Assembly: GCA_020847435.1 (NCBI GenBank)
Contig: JADLBX010000035.1
Location: 1 to 64,000, forward strand
Origin: Anaerolineales bacterium
Lineage (GTDB): Bacteria; Chloroflexota; Anaerolineae; Anaerolineales; Villigracilaceae
Length of the DNA stretch: 64,000 bases
Reading direction: 5' to 3'
Positions 32,896 through 41,421 of this stretch are shown here, one piece after another (position 1 is the stretch's first letter; each line of letters starts with the position of its first letter). A model generated the notes under the pieces. The model saw nothing but the letters and a program-made list of their open reading frames with translations, searched no databases and was not told where the DNA came from. The translations under genes were made by a program, and so were the position numbers.

Positions 32896-34341
32896 TTACT
32901 CAAAATCGCTGAGGGTTGGGACATGCGCCTTACCCACTTTGCGAAGCGAGTGCGCCATCTGCCCCTCTTGAACTTCCCAAACCGGGATGAGCGGGATCAG
33001 GCGCGAGGCAAGCATGTAAAAGAGGAGGAACATGGAAAATGTCCCGATCGTCAGGAAGACGTCCATGCGCGGTTCGAACAATTTCCACGTGAACGGCATG
33101 CGGTTGATGGACAACGTGACCGGAATGATGATGTAGCGTTCCCAATACATGCCCACGTTGATCATGATGCCGATCAACGCCAGCAGCCAGGGCGTCTGTC
33201 GAATCTTCTTACTCCACAATAAGAGCGGCGGAATGATGATGTTGAAGGCAACCATTTGGAAGAACATCCACGCCATCGGACCTTCCTCCAGCCAGTGCAG
33301 GAGGTTGTCCGTCGCCACATCGCCGCCGTACCACTGCACGATATAGTCGTTGAAGAAGAAATAGGTATAGGCGAACGTAACCATCAACATCAATTTACCG
33401 AGCGCGTCGAAATGTTCCTTGCGGATGAAGTAATCCATGTGCTTCATCGTCGTCCGCATGATGAACAACACGACCGCCACCGCGCCCATCCCCGAGTGCA
33501 ACGCGCCCAGCACGAAATACGGACCATACACCGTGGACGACCAACCCGGGCGCATCGCCATGGCAAAGTCCCACGAAACGATGGTGTGGACAGAGAACAT
33601 GACCGGGATGATGGCAAAGGCGAAGAAGTTCATGGCGGTGATCAAATGCCGCCATTCGCCCTCGGTGCCGCGGAAACCGAGCGCCAAAATCTTATAGAAG
33701 GTCTTGCGCCAGCCGGTCGAGCGATCGCGCGCCATTGCCAGGTCCGGGATCAACGGCAGGAAGAGGTACATCGTACTGCCGAGGACATAAGTGGTGATGG
33801 CGAGCAAGTCCCACATCAACGGCGAATGGAAGTTGGGCCACAACTGCCGCTCGTTCGGCAGAGGGAACATCCAATAAGAAAGCCAGACGCGACCCATGTG
33901 CATGAAAATGCTCGCGCCCGCCTGGATCAAGCCGAAGGTGGTCATCAACTCAGCGGCGCGTGTGAACGGGCGACGGAACTCCGCCTTGAACACCCGCAAG
34001 ATCGCGGAAATGAACGTCCCCGCGTGGCTGATACCGATCCAAAACACGGTATTGACGAGGAAGATGCCCCAGTATGAGGGGCGCATCACGCCCGCCACCC
34101 AGAGACCCTCGGCGATCATGTAGCCCCAGGCATAGAAGAAACACACCGCAACGATCACCGACAAAATTCCGAACACCACCCAGAACTTCCATGAGGTGGT
34201 GTGCATCGATTCCATCACCATCGCGTTCATCTCGCCGCGCGGTTTGGGATCGAACATCAAATATTGCTTATGATCTTCTTCCTCGTGATGCGTGTCGTGC
34301 GCTTGTTTTGCGCCAGGCAGATACTTGGATGCAACAGCCAT
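32896..34341 (-). CDS. actC: Alternative complex III quinol-oxidising membrane subunit ActC (NrfD/PsrC-like)
   Basis: A 481-residue NrfD/PsrC-family membrane protein with about ten helices (SYWGIFLVNTVFWIGISHAGTFISAILR, quoted in part: VNTVFWIGISHAGTFIS). In alternative complex III this subunit holds the menaquinol site and a proton path. A cytosolic N-terminal tail of about 50 residues is rich in His and charged residues. It begins 3 nt after the actB2 stop. Conserved His and Asp residues in the first helices are in place. This Chloroflexota complex replaces cytochrome bc1. Confidence 0.93.
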   Translation of the reverse strand: MAVASKYLPGAKQAHDTHHEEEDHKQYLMFDPKPRGEMNAMVMESMHTTSWKFWVVFGILSVIVAVCFFYAWGYMIAEGLWVAGVMRPSYWGIFLVNTVFWIGISHAGTFISAILRVFKAEFRRPFTRAAELMTTFGLIQAGASIFMHMGRVWLSYWMFPLPNERQLWPNFHSPLMWDLLAITTYVLGSTMYLFLPLIPDLAMARDRSTGWRKTFYKILALGFRGTEGEWRHLITAMNFFAFAIIPVMFSVHTIVSWDFAMAMRPGWSSTVYGPYFVLGALHSGMGAVAVVLFIMRTTMKHMDYFIRKEHFDALGKLMLMVTFAYTYFFFNDYIVQWYGGDVATDNLLHWLEEGPMAWMFFQMVAFNIIIPPLLLWSKKIRQTPWLLALIGIMINVGMYWERYIIIPVTLSINRMPFTWKLFEPRMDVFLTIGTFSMFLLFYMLASRLIPLIPVWEVQEGQMAHSLRKVGKAHVPTLSDFE

Positions 34342-34344
34342 GAT

Positions 34345-35121
34345 TTATCCTTCCTTGAGGTAAGTCACGCGCGGCAGCGTATTCAGTTCTTCAAGGTGTT
34401 TTTCACCGCGTTTTTGATGAGTCAGTTGACTGACCAGGCTTTCGGGATGATCCACACGACCAAACGTGATGGCATTCGCCGGGCAGGCTTGCGCGCAAGC
34501 GGTCGTAAACTCGCCGTCTTCCACTTCGCGTCCTTCCGACTTCGCCTTGTCTTGCGCCTTGTGGATGCGCTGGATGCAGAATGTGCATTTTTCCATGACG
34601 CCCCGGCGGCGGACGGTCACATCCGGGTTGAACTGGTTATGCAACGGGAAGACCAGCGTCCCATTCACCATGTTCCCGCGTTCCGGAATGGTGTGATAAT
34701 CGCGCCAGTTGAACGAACGAACCTGATACGGGCAGTTGTTCGCGCAGTAACGCGTACCGACACAGCGGTTATAGACCTGCAAATTCAATTGCTCCGCCTC
34801 GCTGTGCGGCGTGGCAAACACCGGGCAGACCGGTTCGCACGGCGCATGACCGCACTGCTGGCAAAGCATCGGCTGGAAAGGCGTCGCTTTCACTTCGGGA
34901 TACGCGCCCTCCCAGAAACGTTCGATCCGGATCCAGTGCTGGCTGCGCCCATAGCCGGCGTCTTCCTCGCCGACAAACGAAATATTATTTTCCATGGCGC
35001 ACGCCGCCACACACGCCTGACAGCCCGTGCAAATATCCTGGTCAATGGACATCCCCCATTTACCTTCCGCGGCTTCGGCAATTGCGCCTTTGGCGCCAAC
35101 GAGATTCAAGTCAACTGTCAT
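34345..35121 (-). CDS. Alternative complex III iron-sulfur subunit ActB2
   Basis: A 258-residue ferredoxin-type protein. Sixteen or so cysteines form four cluster motifs: Cys31-x2-Cys34-x2-Cys37-x3-Cys41, then CQQC...CEPVCP, CVGTRYCANNCP and CTFC...CAQACP. In other bacteria this domain is fused to ActB1; here it is a separate gene, as in several Chloroflexota. It should form the electron wire between ActC and the outer haems. There is no Tat signal of its own, so export in complex with ActB1 is likely. Confidence 0.9.
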   Translation of the reverse strand: MTVDLNLVGAKGAIAEAAEGKWGMSIDQDICTGCQACVAACAMENNISFVGEEDAGYGRSQHWIRIERFWEGAYPEVKATPFQPMLCQQCGHAPCEPVCPVFATPHSEAEQLNLQVYNRCVGTRYCANNCPYQVRSFNWRDYHTIPERGNMVNGTLVFPLHNQFNPDVTVRRRGVMEKCTFCIQRIHKAQDKAKSEGREVEDGEFTTACAQACPANAITFGRVDHPESLVSQLTHQKRGEKHLEELNTLPRVTYLKEG

Positions 35122-35130
35122 GAATCGCTC

Positions 35131-37389
35131 CTAATGTCCTTCCTGGGGTAAACCCTCGCCATAGACGCCGATACGGCTTTCGAGGCGGGATAAATACTGC
35201 TTCTCACCGGTCTTTTCGATCTTCACTTTCATACCTGCAAACGCCAGATCGCCGGCTTCATTGAAATACGCGCCGAGAACGTCTGCGGGATTCGCGCCGC
35301 GCGGGAAAGGATCGCCCACCTCCCCAGCGCGCGGCACCAAGCCGACCAGCCGACTCTCAAGGAGTCTGGCCATGGCAAACCTGCCATATGCCGTGTGACC
35401 CTGACCAAAGGGCATGGCGATCACACCCGGATGGATGGCTGGGTACAAATAGACGGCGGCTTCCACCTCCCCAGCCTCGCTGATAACCTTGACCACATCG
35501 TCGTTTTCAAGGTTCAGTTCGTGAGCGGTCTCCGGGTTGATCGCCACCCACGTATTCCACATGACCGTCGTCATCGGGTCGGGCAATTCCTGCAACCAGG
35601 GTTTGTTCGCGCCAGCCTCGCCTAACGTCGGCGAAACGAACGGGACGAAGAAGAACTCTCCTTCACCCGCAAACACAGCGGCATTTACATTCAGATTCTT
35701 ATTCAATGCGCCCGCCGCCGAAAGGACAGCGGACTCAGCGGCGGTTTTCCACCACCCGCCATGCTGTTGGAAGTATGAAGTGAAACTATTGATCTCCGGC
35801 GCAACGAACGAGCCGTCCGTCCGACCGATGAGGCTGGCAATTTTGCTTTGAATGAACGCAACTTCATCGGTGAAGGGCAACGCTTCGGCAAGTTTGCCGC
35901 CAGCCAGGCGCGCCGCTTCGATCAACACATCGGCAGTCGAGCGTGTATCGTACATCGGCGAGACCACCGGCTGAGCGCCGGAAAGCGCTGATTGCATCGT
36001 CCCGGTCGCGGAGCGTTGATAGCCCCACGCTTCAAGTCCGTGATGGTCGGGGAAGATGTAATCGGAGGCGAGCGCCGTTTCGTCGGGGAATGTGGCAAAC
36101 GAGATCACCGTGGGGACTGCCGCAAGCGCGTCGGCAAACCCAAGCGCTTTGGGAAGTTCAAAAATCGGGTTCACGCCGTGGACGAACAGGACCTTGACGC
36201 TGCCGCTGTTCAACTTGGCGATGAAATCTTTCATTTCACGCGCATTGGCAGGGCGATGATATGTATCTTCATTCGGCGCAAGCGGCGAGAGAAGCGCTCC
36301 GCCCGGCTTGCCGAAGTTATCAGCGAGGGCATTGAGAGCGAGGATCGCTTCCGCGTTCGCGAGACCGTTGGTTTGGCCGAGCGCCTGCCCGCCGGGGATG
36401 GCAAGCGGCGCTTGCGCCTCGGCAATCAGGCTTGCAACATGTTCGAGCTGTTCGAGCGGAATGCCCGATTGGATGGAAACTTCCCGCACATCCACCGTTG
36501 AAAAGACGCGCGCCACTGAGCCGCCCGTGGCTTCCGCGACGAGTCGGCCGAGGGCAAGCGCGACCAAGCCTTCCGTCCCGGGGAGAAGCGGGATCCATTC
36601 ATCCGCTTTTGCCGCCGTCTGCGACATCTGCGATTCAAAATGAACCATGTAGCCGCGCTTCTTCGAGTTGCCGCGGCGCATTTTCGCAAAGCCGCGCGTG
36701 TACGCGACTGGCGAGAGCCACGTTTCGAGGAAGTTTGCGCCGAACGAAATCACGAGGTCGGCGTTTCCAAGATCGAAGTATGGCAAGCCAGCCTGCCCCA
36801 GAGATTTTTCTGCGGCTTTGCTCAACGTGGCGCGGGATTCGAACATGCTCAGCGCGCCAAAGCGGACCGGAGCCGGCGCGCCGATGGCGTTCGTTAGATC
36901 GGTTACAAGGTCGAAGAGATGATCGGATGCGGTTCCCATCAGGAACGCGATCTCGGCTGGGTTGGTATTGTTCAACGCGTCAGCCACGAGTTGTGTGGCA
37001 TCGTCCCAGTTCATCGCCTCTGCCGCCAGCGCCTGTTGGCGGGCTTGCTTGACGGGGGCTTCCACACGATCCGGGTTATACAACCCTTGCAAAGTGGCTT
37101 GCCCGCGCGCGCACGTCTTGCCGAGGTTGACCGGGTTCGCCGGGTTGCCCTCCGCTTTGATGGCGCGTCCTTGCATGGTGCGGACGATCAACCCACAACC
37201 CGCCGCGCACTCGCGGCAGGTGGTGGCATAGTAGGTACTTAAACCATTGTAGGTATATTCCGGCATTTTCACGTACGGTTCGCGCGTTACGTAACGCGAC
37301 GCGGGACCGCAACCGGTCAACACGGCGGCTGTTGCGCCGCCGGCTGTGGCAAGTTTGAGAAAATCGCGCCGGGAAATTTTTTGACTCAT
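35131..37389 (-). CDS. actB: Alternative complex III molybdopterin-oxidoreductase-like subunit ActB1
   Basis: A 752-residue protein of the molybdopterin oxidoreductase fold. A Tat signal (SRRDFLKLA) is followed by a lipobox (LTGC, Cys27). Near the N-terminus a complete 4Fe-4S motif is seen (Cys58-x2-Cys61-x3-Cys65-x27-Cys93). In characterised ACIII, this subunit does not bind molybdenum and acts as a structural part. Whether the extra Cys motif is occupied here is unknown. It lies 23 nt after actA and 9 nt before actB2. The Tat-lipoprotein signal means the complex faces the outside. Confidence 0.9.
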   Translation of the reverse strand: MSQKISRRDFLKLATAGGATAAVLTGCGPASRYVTREPYVKMPEYTYNGLSTYYATTCRECAAGCGLIVRTMQGRAIKAEGNPANPVNLGKTCARGQATLQGLYNPDRVEAPVKQARQQALAAEAMNWDDATQLVADALNNTNPAEIAFLMGTASDHLFDLVTDLTNAIGAPAPVRFGALSMFESRATLSKAAEKSLGQAGLPYFDLGNADLVISFGANFLETWLSPVAYTRGFAKMRRGNSKKRGYMVHFESQMSQTAAKADEWIPLLPGTEGLVALALGRLVAEATGGSVARVFSTVDVREVSIQSGIPLEQLEHVASLIAEAQAPLAIPGGQALGQTNGLANAEAILALNALADNFGKPGGALLSPLAPNEDTYHRPANAREMKDFIAKLNSGSVKVLFVHGVNPIFELPKALGFADALAAVPTVISFATFPDETALASDYIFPDHHGLEAWGYQRSATGTMQSALSGAQPVVSPMYDTRSTADVLIEAARLAGGKLAEALPFTDEVAFIQSKIASLIGRTDGSFVAPEINSFTSYFQQHGGWWKTAAESAVLSAAGALNKNLNVNAAVFAGEGEFFFVPFVSPTLGEAGANKPWLQELPDPMTTVMWNTWVAINPETAHELNLENDDVVKVISEAGEVEAAVYLYPAIHPGVIAMPFGQGHTAYGRFAMARLLESRLVGLVPRAGEVGDPFPRGANPADVLGAYFNEAGDLAFAGMKVKIEKTGEKQYLSRLESRIGVYGEGLPQEGH

Positions 37390-37412
37390 GAGTTTTTCCT
37401 CTTATGCCCCGA

Positions 37413-37967
37413 TTAATAATGACACGTTCCGCAGTCGGTGAGTTTGGTCAACTTCTCCTCGTCGCCGGCGGCTTTTTGTTTATGACAATTCAAGCACCAC
37501 CCCATGTTCATCACCTGCGGGTTGACCGCGATCGTGACTTGCGTCATATCGCCATGACAGTTTTCGCAGTTCAACCCTGCCGCCACATGCGGACGATGGG
37601 TGAAATGCACAAAGTCCGGCACTTGCGCCACCGGAACCCAGGTGAACCCTTCGCCTTTTGCCATGGCGTCCACCATGGGCTTCAAGAGCGGGCTGGTTTG
37701 AGTTTTACCGATCTGTTGGTGGCATCCCCAACATTTGCTGATCGTCGGCAGTCCGGGTGACGGTCCGCGCAATGCGCCGGGGTGACAATATAAGCATTGG
37801 ACCCCCAACCCTACGTGTAACTTGTGCGTAAACTGTATCGGCTGTTCGGGAGGTTGTTGGCTCTGATACACACCAAACGCGGCGAGGCTGAACAGGGACA
37901 GCGCCGCGATCAACACCGCTATCCGCCCCATTGGACTCAACGCCCATTCAAAAGTTTTTCGGATCAT
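37413..37967 (-). CDS. actA: Alternative complex III pentahaem cytochrome c subunit ActA
   Basis: A 184-residue cytochrome with one N-terminal anchor (residues 14-35) and five CxxCH sites: CLYCH, CWGCH, CENCH, CLNCH and CGTCH. Five c-type haems are the hallmark of ActA in alternative complex III. It is the first gene of the seven-gene run actA-B1-B2-C-D-E plus an extra cytochrome. CAGGAG sits 7 nt before the start. A -35/-10 pair lies about 45-70 nt upstream. Confidence 0.93.
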   Translation of the reverse strand: MIRKTFEWALSPMGRIAVLIAALSLFSLAAFGVYQSQQPPEQPIQFTHKLHVGLGVQCLYCHPGALRGPSPGLPTISKCWGCHQQIGKTQTSPLLKPMVDAMAKGEGFTWVPVAQVPDFVHFTHRPHVAAGLNCENCHGDMTQVTIAVNPQVMNMGWCLNCHKQKAAGDEEKLTKLTDCGTCHY

Positions 37968-38009
37968 GCATGCTCCTGGAACGTTTAAATATTCGTGAAA
38001 TATTGCACG

Positions 38010-38038
38010 ATTTTACTAAAGCAAGCCTTTTTTGTAAA
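38010..38038 (-). promoter_or_regulatory. Predicted promoter of the ACIII operon
   Basis: On the minus strand TTTACA (38038-38033), a 17-nt spacer and TAAAAT (38015-38010). An imperfect palindrome AATATTCGTGAAATATT at 37987-38003 lies at the expected transcription start and could be an operator. Confidence 0.5.
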
Positions 38039-38254
38039 CGATGAAAATTGAAACTCTGGCGTTCTTGTTTGTCATCAAGGAAACACCCCGGCTCCGCTTC
38101 CCAGTTGACAAGGCGAGATTATAACGCAAAAGACCGGCGGATAAAAAGCCGATGATTAATCGTTTCGGCTTTACCGCAAAGATCAACGGATTTTTTCATA
38201 CCCGCGCTCACGCAACGAACGGGCAAGATTCAGCGCATGATATACTTGCCCGGC

Positions 38255-38530
38255 ATGAAAGATTCGCTCCGACGTTTTTCCATCATCGTGATCGCATTGT
38301 TGCTGGCAGTGTTGATCGCAGGCTTCGCGCAAACCAGCGCCATCCAGTCGTCGCAGCAAAACAACATGGCTGGCGCGGCGCTGGTCTTACAAACCACACA
38401 AACGCCCGAACCGGAAGACCTATCCGAGATCGGCTCCACCGACGGCATCGTTGCCATGGGCGGACTGATTGCGCTGATCATCTTCATCCCCATTCTGGCG
38501 CGTTCAAAATATTGGACGCGCACCTCGTAA
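38255..38530 (+). CDS. Small two-helix membrane protein
   Basis: A 91-residue protein of unknown family with a hydrophobic N-terminus (FSIIVIALLLAVLIAGF), a short polar loop (TQTPEPEDLSEIGSTDG) and a second helix (IVAMGGLIALIIFIPILA). The start lies 8 nt after a TATACT box, matching the leaderless pattern in the window. Nothing in the sequence gives a function. It precedes the structured RNA region. It is kept as real because of the promoter, start and membrane-protein composition. Confidence 0.55.
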   Translation: MKDSLRRFSIIVIALLLAVLIAGFAQTSAIQSSQQNNMAGAALVLQTTQTPEPEDLSEIGSTDGIVAMGGLIALIIFIPILARSKYWTRTS

Positions 38531-38543
38531 TAAAACTGCCACA

Positions 38544-38571
38544 TTAACAAATCTTAAATTCCATGTATAAT
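38544..38571 (+). promoter_or_regulatory. Strong promoter upstream of the structured RNA/recX
   Basis: TTAACA (38544-38549), 16-nt spacer, TATAAT (38566-38571). Expected transcription start is near 38578, exactly at the start of the predicted closing stem. Confidence 0.65.
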
Positions 38572-38577
38572 AAGGGC

Positions 38578-38771
38578 AATCCGCAAGGATTGAACTGGAA
38601 ATTTCCCACCGCTCTGCGGTCATGGCTGTACCAACTCTGGATACTTTGAGCAGGAACCTCCCCCGTTTTGGGAGTTATTAGAAGAAGTCAACGAAAGCCC
38701 ACGTGATCATAAACCTGACTTCCCCTCCACAACGCGTTCTACGCCGGTGACGTCCATCCCTCCGGCGGATT
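38578..38771 (+). ncRNA. Candidate structured RNA, 6S-like in architecture
   Basis: No coding potential. Its two ends pair: AATCCGC (38578-38584) with GCGGATT (38765-38771), then GGAT with ATCC, and ACTGG with CCGGT (38594-38598 / 38744-38748). Inner hairpins are ACCGC-TCT-GCGGT, CTCCC/GGGAG and GAAGTCA/TGACTTC. A transcript of about 194 nt with an interrupted closing stem and an open centre resembles 6S RNA, but the sequence was not recognised. It could instead be a recX-rny leader element. Confidence 0.45.
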
Positions 38772-38837
38772 AACCCAACTCAGCCACGCCTCGCGCGCGC
38801 GACGTTGGGCTTGCTCAACCTACCCAGACTTTTCTCT

Positions 38838-38869
38838 CAGCCGAAGCCGCTCGGACGGTCCTTCGGCTG
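38838..38869 (+). terminator. Strong hairpin just before recX
   Basis: CAGCCGAAG pairs with CTTCGGCTG (9 bp), with an inner CCG/CGG pair. It ends 10 nt before the recX ATG, so it leaves no Shine-Dalgarno sequence. It is either the terminator of the upstream RNA or a cis element controlling recX. Confidence 0.6.
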
Positions 38870-38879
38870 TGTGCTTTAA

Positions 38880-39533
38880 ATGAAAAAGATCACCGCCCTC
38901 GAAGCGCAAAAGCGCAATCCGAATCGAGTCAACGTTCATCTCGACGGGGAATTTGCCTTCGGGGTGGCGCGCATCGTCGCCGCGTGGCTGAAGGTTGGCG
39001 ATACGCTGGACGAGGCAAAGGTCCAGAAACTGCAAGCGGACGATGCGCGCGAACGCGCCGTCCAACAGGCGTTATTGTTTCTAAGCTACCGCGCCCGCTC
39101 CGAGTCCGAGATTCGAAAGAATCTGCGCAAGCACGAAATACCTGAAGAGGTGATCGAAGAGACGCTCGCACGGCTACGGCAGGATGGGCTCGCCAACGAC
39201 GATCAATTCGCCCGCGCGTGGGTCGAGAATCGGACCACCTTCCGCCCGCGCAGTCGCCGCATGATGGCGCTGGAACTGCGTCAAAAGGGACTCAACGAGG
39301 AAACGACCTCAACCGCGCTTGCCGAAGTTGACGATGAAGCGCTTGCCTACGAAGCCGCGCAAAAGCGGGCGAATCGCTTCAAAGAACTGGAATGGCAGGA
39401 CTTTAGAAAAAAGTTATGGGAATTTCTTGCGCGGCGCGGGTTTGCTTATGCAGTCATCGCGCCGACAGTCACAAAAATCTGGAATGAAATGCACGGCAAC
39501 GAACTTCACTACGAAGATGAGGAAATAACATGA
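38880..39533 (+). CDS. recX: RecA regulator RecX
   Basis: A 217-residue protein with three-helix RecX repeats (ARERAVQQALLFLSYRARSESEIRKNL, quoted in part: LFLSYRARSESEIRKNL; LRQDGLANDDQFARAWVE). RecX restrains or modulates RecA filaments in recombination and the SOS response. The N-terminal 55 residues match the longer Chloroflexota/Firmicutes form (ITALEAQKRNPNRVNVHLDGEFAF). No Shine-Dalgarno sequence is visible because a strong hairpin ends 10 nt upstream. It overlaps rny by 4 nt. recA is not in the window. Confidence 0.9.
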   Translation: MKKITALEAQKRNPNRVNVHLDGEFAFGVARIVAAWLKVGDTLDEAKVQKLQADDARERAVQQALLFLSYRARSESEIRKNLRKHEIPEEVIEETLARLRQDGLANDDQFARAWVENRTTFRPRSRRMMALELRQKGLNEETTSTALAEVDDEALAYEAAQKRANRFKELEWQDFRKKLWEFLARRGFAYAVIAPTVTKIWNEMHGNELHYEDEEIT

Positions 39534-41056
39534 ACCTGATAACCGTATTGGCATTTGTCTCTGCGCTCGTCATCGGTCTGATCGTTGGATACTTTTTCCA
39601 TCGCTATCAGGCGGAAAGGGCGCTCAAGAACCAACAGGACAAGGCTGACAATATCCTGAAGGTCACGAACGAACAAGCCCGCCTGATCGAGAGCCAGGGG
39701 CGCGAGAACGCGACCAAGATCGTGCAAGCCGCCGAATCCGAAATGAAGGAACGGCGCATCGAATTGAACAAGGAAACCGACCGCCTCGACAAACGCCGCG
39801 CCGAGTTGGACAGCCGCTTCGACAAAATCGAACAGCGCGAACAGAACCTGAACCGCCGCCAATCGCAAATTGATAAGCGCGGAAATGACATTGAAAAGTT
39901 GTACGAAGAAGAAGTTAAAAAACTGGAACAGATCGCCATGCTAACTTCCGATGAAGCCAAGAAGGAATTGTTAGCCGCTGTCGAGAAAGAATCGCGCGGC
40001 GATATGGCGCGCATCATCCGCCAGATCGAAGCGGAAGCGCGTGAGGAAGGCGAGAAGCGCGCCCGCAAGTTGATCGCGGACGCCATCCAACGCGTCGCCT
40101 CCGAACACGTGGCGGAGGTCACACGCGCGGTCGTCACCCTCCCCAGTGAAGAGATGAAGGGACGCATCGTCGGGCGCAACGGGCGTAACATCAAAGCCTT
40201 CGAGCAAGCCGCAGGTGTGGACGTGATCGTGGACGATACGCCGGACTCAGTCACCGTCTCGTGTTTCGATTCGGTGCGCCGCGAGATCGGTCGGCGCGCG
40301 CTGGCAAAGTTAATTTTGGATGGCAGGATTCATCCCGCACACATCGAAAAGATCGTGAACGATGAAACGCGCGCGGTCGAAAAGATCATCAATGAATCGG
40401 GCGAGCAAGCCGCGTATGAGGCGAACGTCACGGGTTTGCATCCTGAAATTTTGAAGATGATGGGGCGCTTGAAATTCCGCACGTCGTACGGGCAGAACCA
40501 ACTCGCGCACGCGGTCGAAGTGTCGAAACTGGCTGGCATTCTGGCGGCAGAGATCGGCGCGAACGTCGAAATCTCCAAACTCGGAGGCTTCCTGCACGAT
40601 ATCGGCAAAGCGATGGATCATAACCAGGACGGCACACACGCCAAACTTGGCGCGGAATTCTGCCGGCGCTACGGCGTCAACTCCATTGTGGTGAACGCCA
40701 TCGAAGCGCATCACCATGAGGTGGACCAACTCACCGTGGAAGCGGTCATCGCCGAATCGGCGGACGCCATTTCGGGCGCGCGACCCGGCGCGCGGCGCGA
40801 AGACCTCGAGGCGTACATCAAACGCATCCGTTCGCTGGAGGAAATGTCCATGTCGTTCGACGGGGTGCAGCAGGCGTTCGCCATTCAGGCGGGTCGCGAA
40901 GTGCGTATCATCGTCAAGCCCGAGGCGATTGACGATCTCGCCTCCGTCAAGTTGGCGCGCGACGTGGCGAAGAAGATCGAAGAGACGATGCAATACCCGG
41001 GTCAGATCAAGGTGACGGTCATCCGCGAGACGCGGGCGACGGGGATCGCAAAATAA
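39530..41056 (+). CDS. rny: Ribonuclease Y
   Basis: A 508-residue endoribonuclease with the standard order: N-terminal membrane helix (about 4-24), long coiled coil (30-180), KH domain (LPSEEMKGRIVGRNGRNIKAFE region) and HD domain (LAHAVEVSKLAG; GGFLHDIGKAMDH; DHxx...EAHHHEV). RNase Y starts bulk mRNA decay at the membrane. The ATG overlaps the recX stop by 4 nt. A terminator follows. The HD metal residues are intact. Confidence 0.96.
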   Translation: MNLITVLAFVSALVIGLIVGYFFHRYQAERALKNQQDKADNILKVTNEQARLIESQGRENATKIVQAAESEMKERRIELNKETDRLDKRRAELDSRFDKIEQREQNLNRRQSQIDKRGNDIEKLYEEEVKKLEQIAMLTSDEAKKELLAAVEKESRGDMARIIRQIEAEAREEGEKRARKLIADAIQRVASEHVAEVTRAVVTLPSEEMKGRIVGRNGRNIKAFEQAAGVDVIVDDTPDSVTVSCFDSVRREIGRRALAKLILDGRIHPAHIEKIVNDETRAVEKIINESGEQAAYEANVTGLHPEILKMMGRLKFRTSYGQNQLAHAVEVSKLAGILAAEIGANVEISKLGGFLHDIGKAMDHNQDGTHAKLGAEFCRRYGVNSIVVNAIEAHHHEVDQLTVEAVIAESADAISGARPGARREDLEAYIKRIRSLEEMSMSFDGVQQAFAIQAGREVRIIVKPEAIDDLASVKLARDVAKKIEETMQYPGQIKVTVIRETRATGIAK

Positions 41057-41062
41057 AATTTC

Positions 41063-41092
41063 AACCGCATCCACTTGGATGCGGTTTTTTTA
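41063..41092 (+). terminator. Intrinsic terminator of recX-rny
   Basis: AACCGCATCC pairs with GGATGCGGTT around ACTT, followed by a run of T. Confidence 0.9.
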
Positions 41093-41421
41093 TCGAGTCG
41101 GCGCTGTGCAATCCATCCGATACATCTTGTGTATTTCAACTTCATTATTAAACAGGCTCTTCTCAATCTTGTAAGAATCTCCCAAAACAAACGGATGTGT
41201 AAAGCATCATTACAGGATGTTCATATAAAATTTTCCGCGTAGACAGGAGCTACCGACGCGGGTTTTTTGATCGCTATGCCAACCGACCCGATTGGTCGCT
41301 CGTTTGGGAGTGACGCATCGAGCATGGGATCAATCCCTGCCGCCTCAACGATATATGATTACGCCTGACTTGAATCAGGTTGCGTCAAATGAAGACTAAA
41401 AGATTTTTCAAAGGAGCTAAT
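41093..41421. other. Leader region before the sensory operon
   Basis: No gene is seen. A second terminator-like hairpin lies at 41238-41268 (CCGCGT...ACGCGG followed by GTTTTTT), just after a TATAAAAT sequence. A small stem CCTGACTT/AATCAGG lies near 41368-41386. The hairpin could attenuate transcription into the operon, or terminate an unseen short RNA. Confidence 0.45.

Noticed and set aside
33256-34077. 273-codon plus-strand frame opposite actC
   Set aside because: Antisense shadow of a conserved membrane subunit; no domain and no start signals.
37988-38003. FNR or CRP-type operator upstream of the ACIII operon
   Set aside because: The AATATT-CGTGA-AATATT symmetry is suggestive but does not match either consensus well enough to name a regulator.
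41238-41268. Cyclic-di-GMP riboswitch in the leader of the sensory operon
   Set aside because: The conserved GEMM core sequence is absent; only a terminator-like hairpin is seen.
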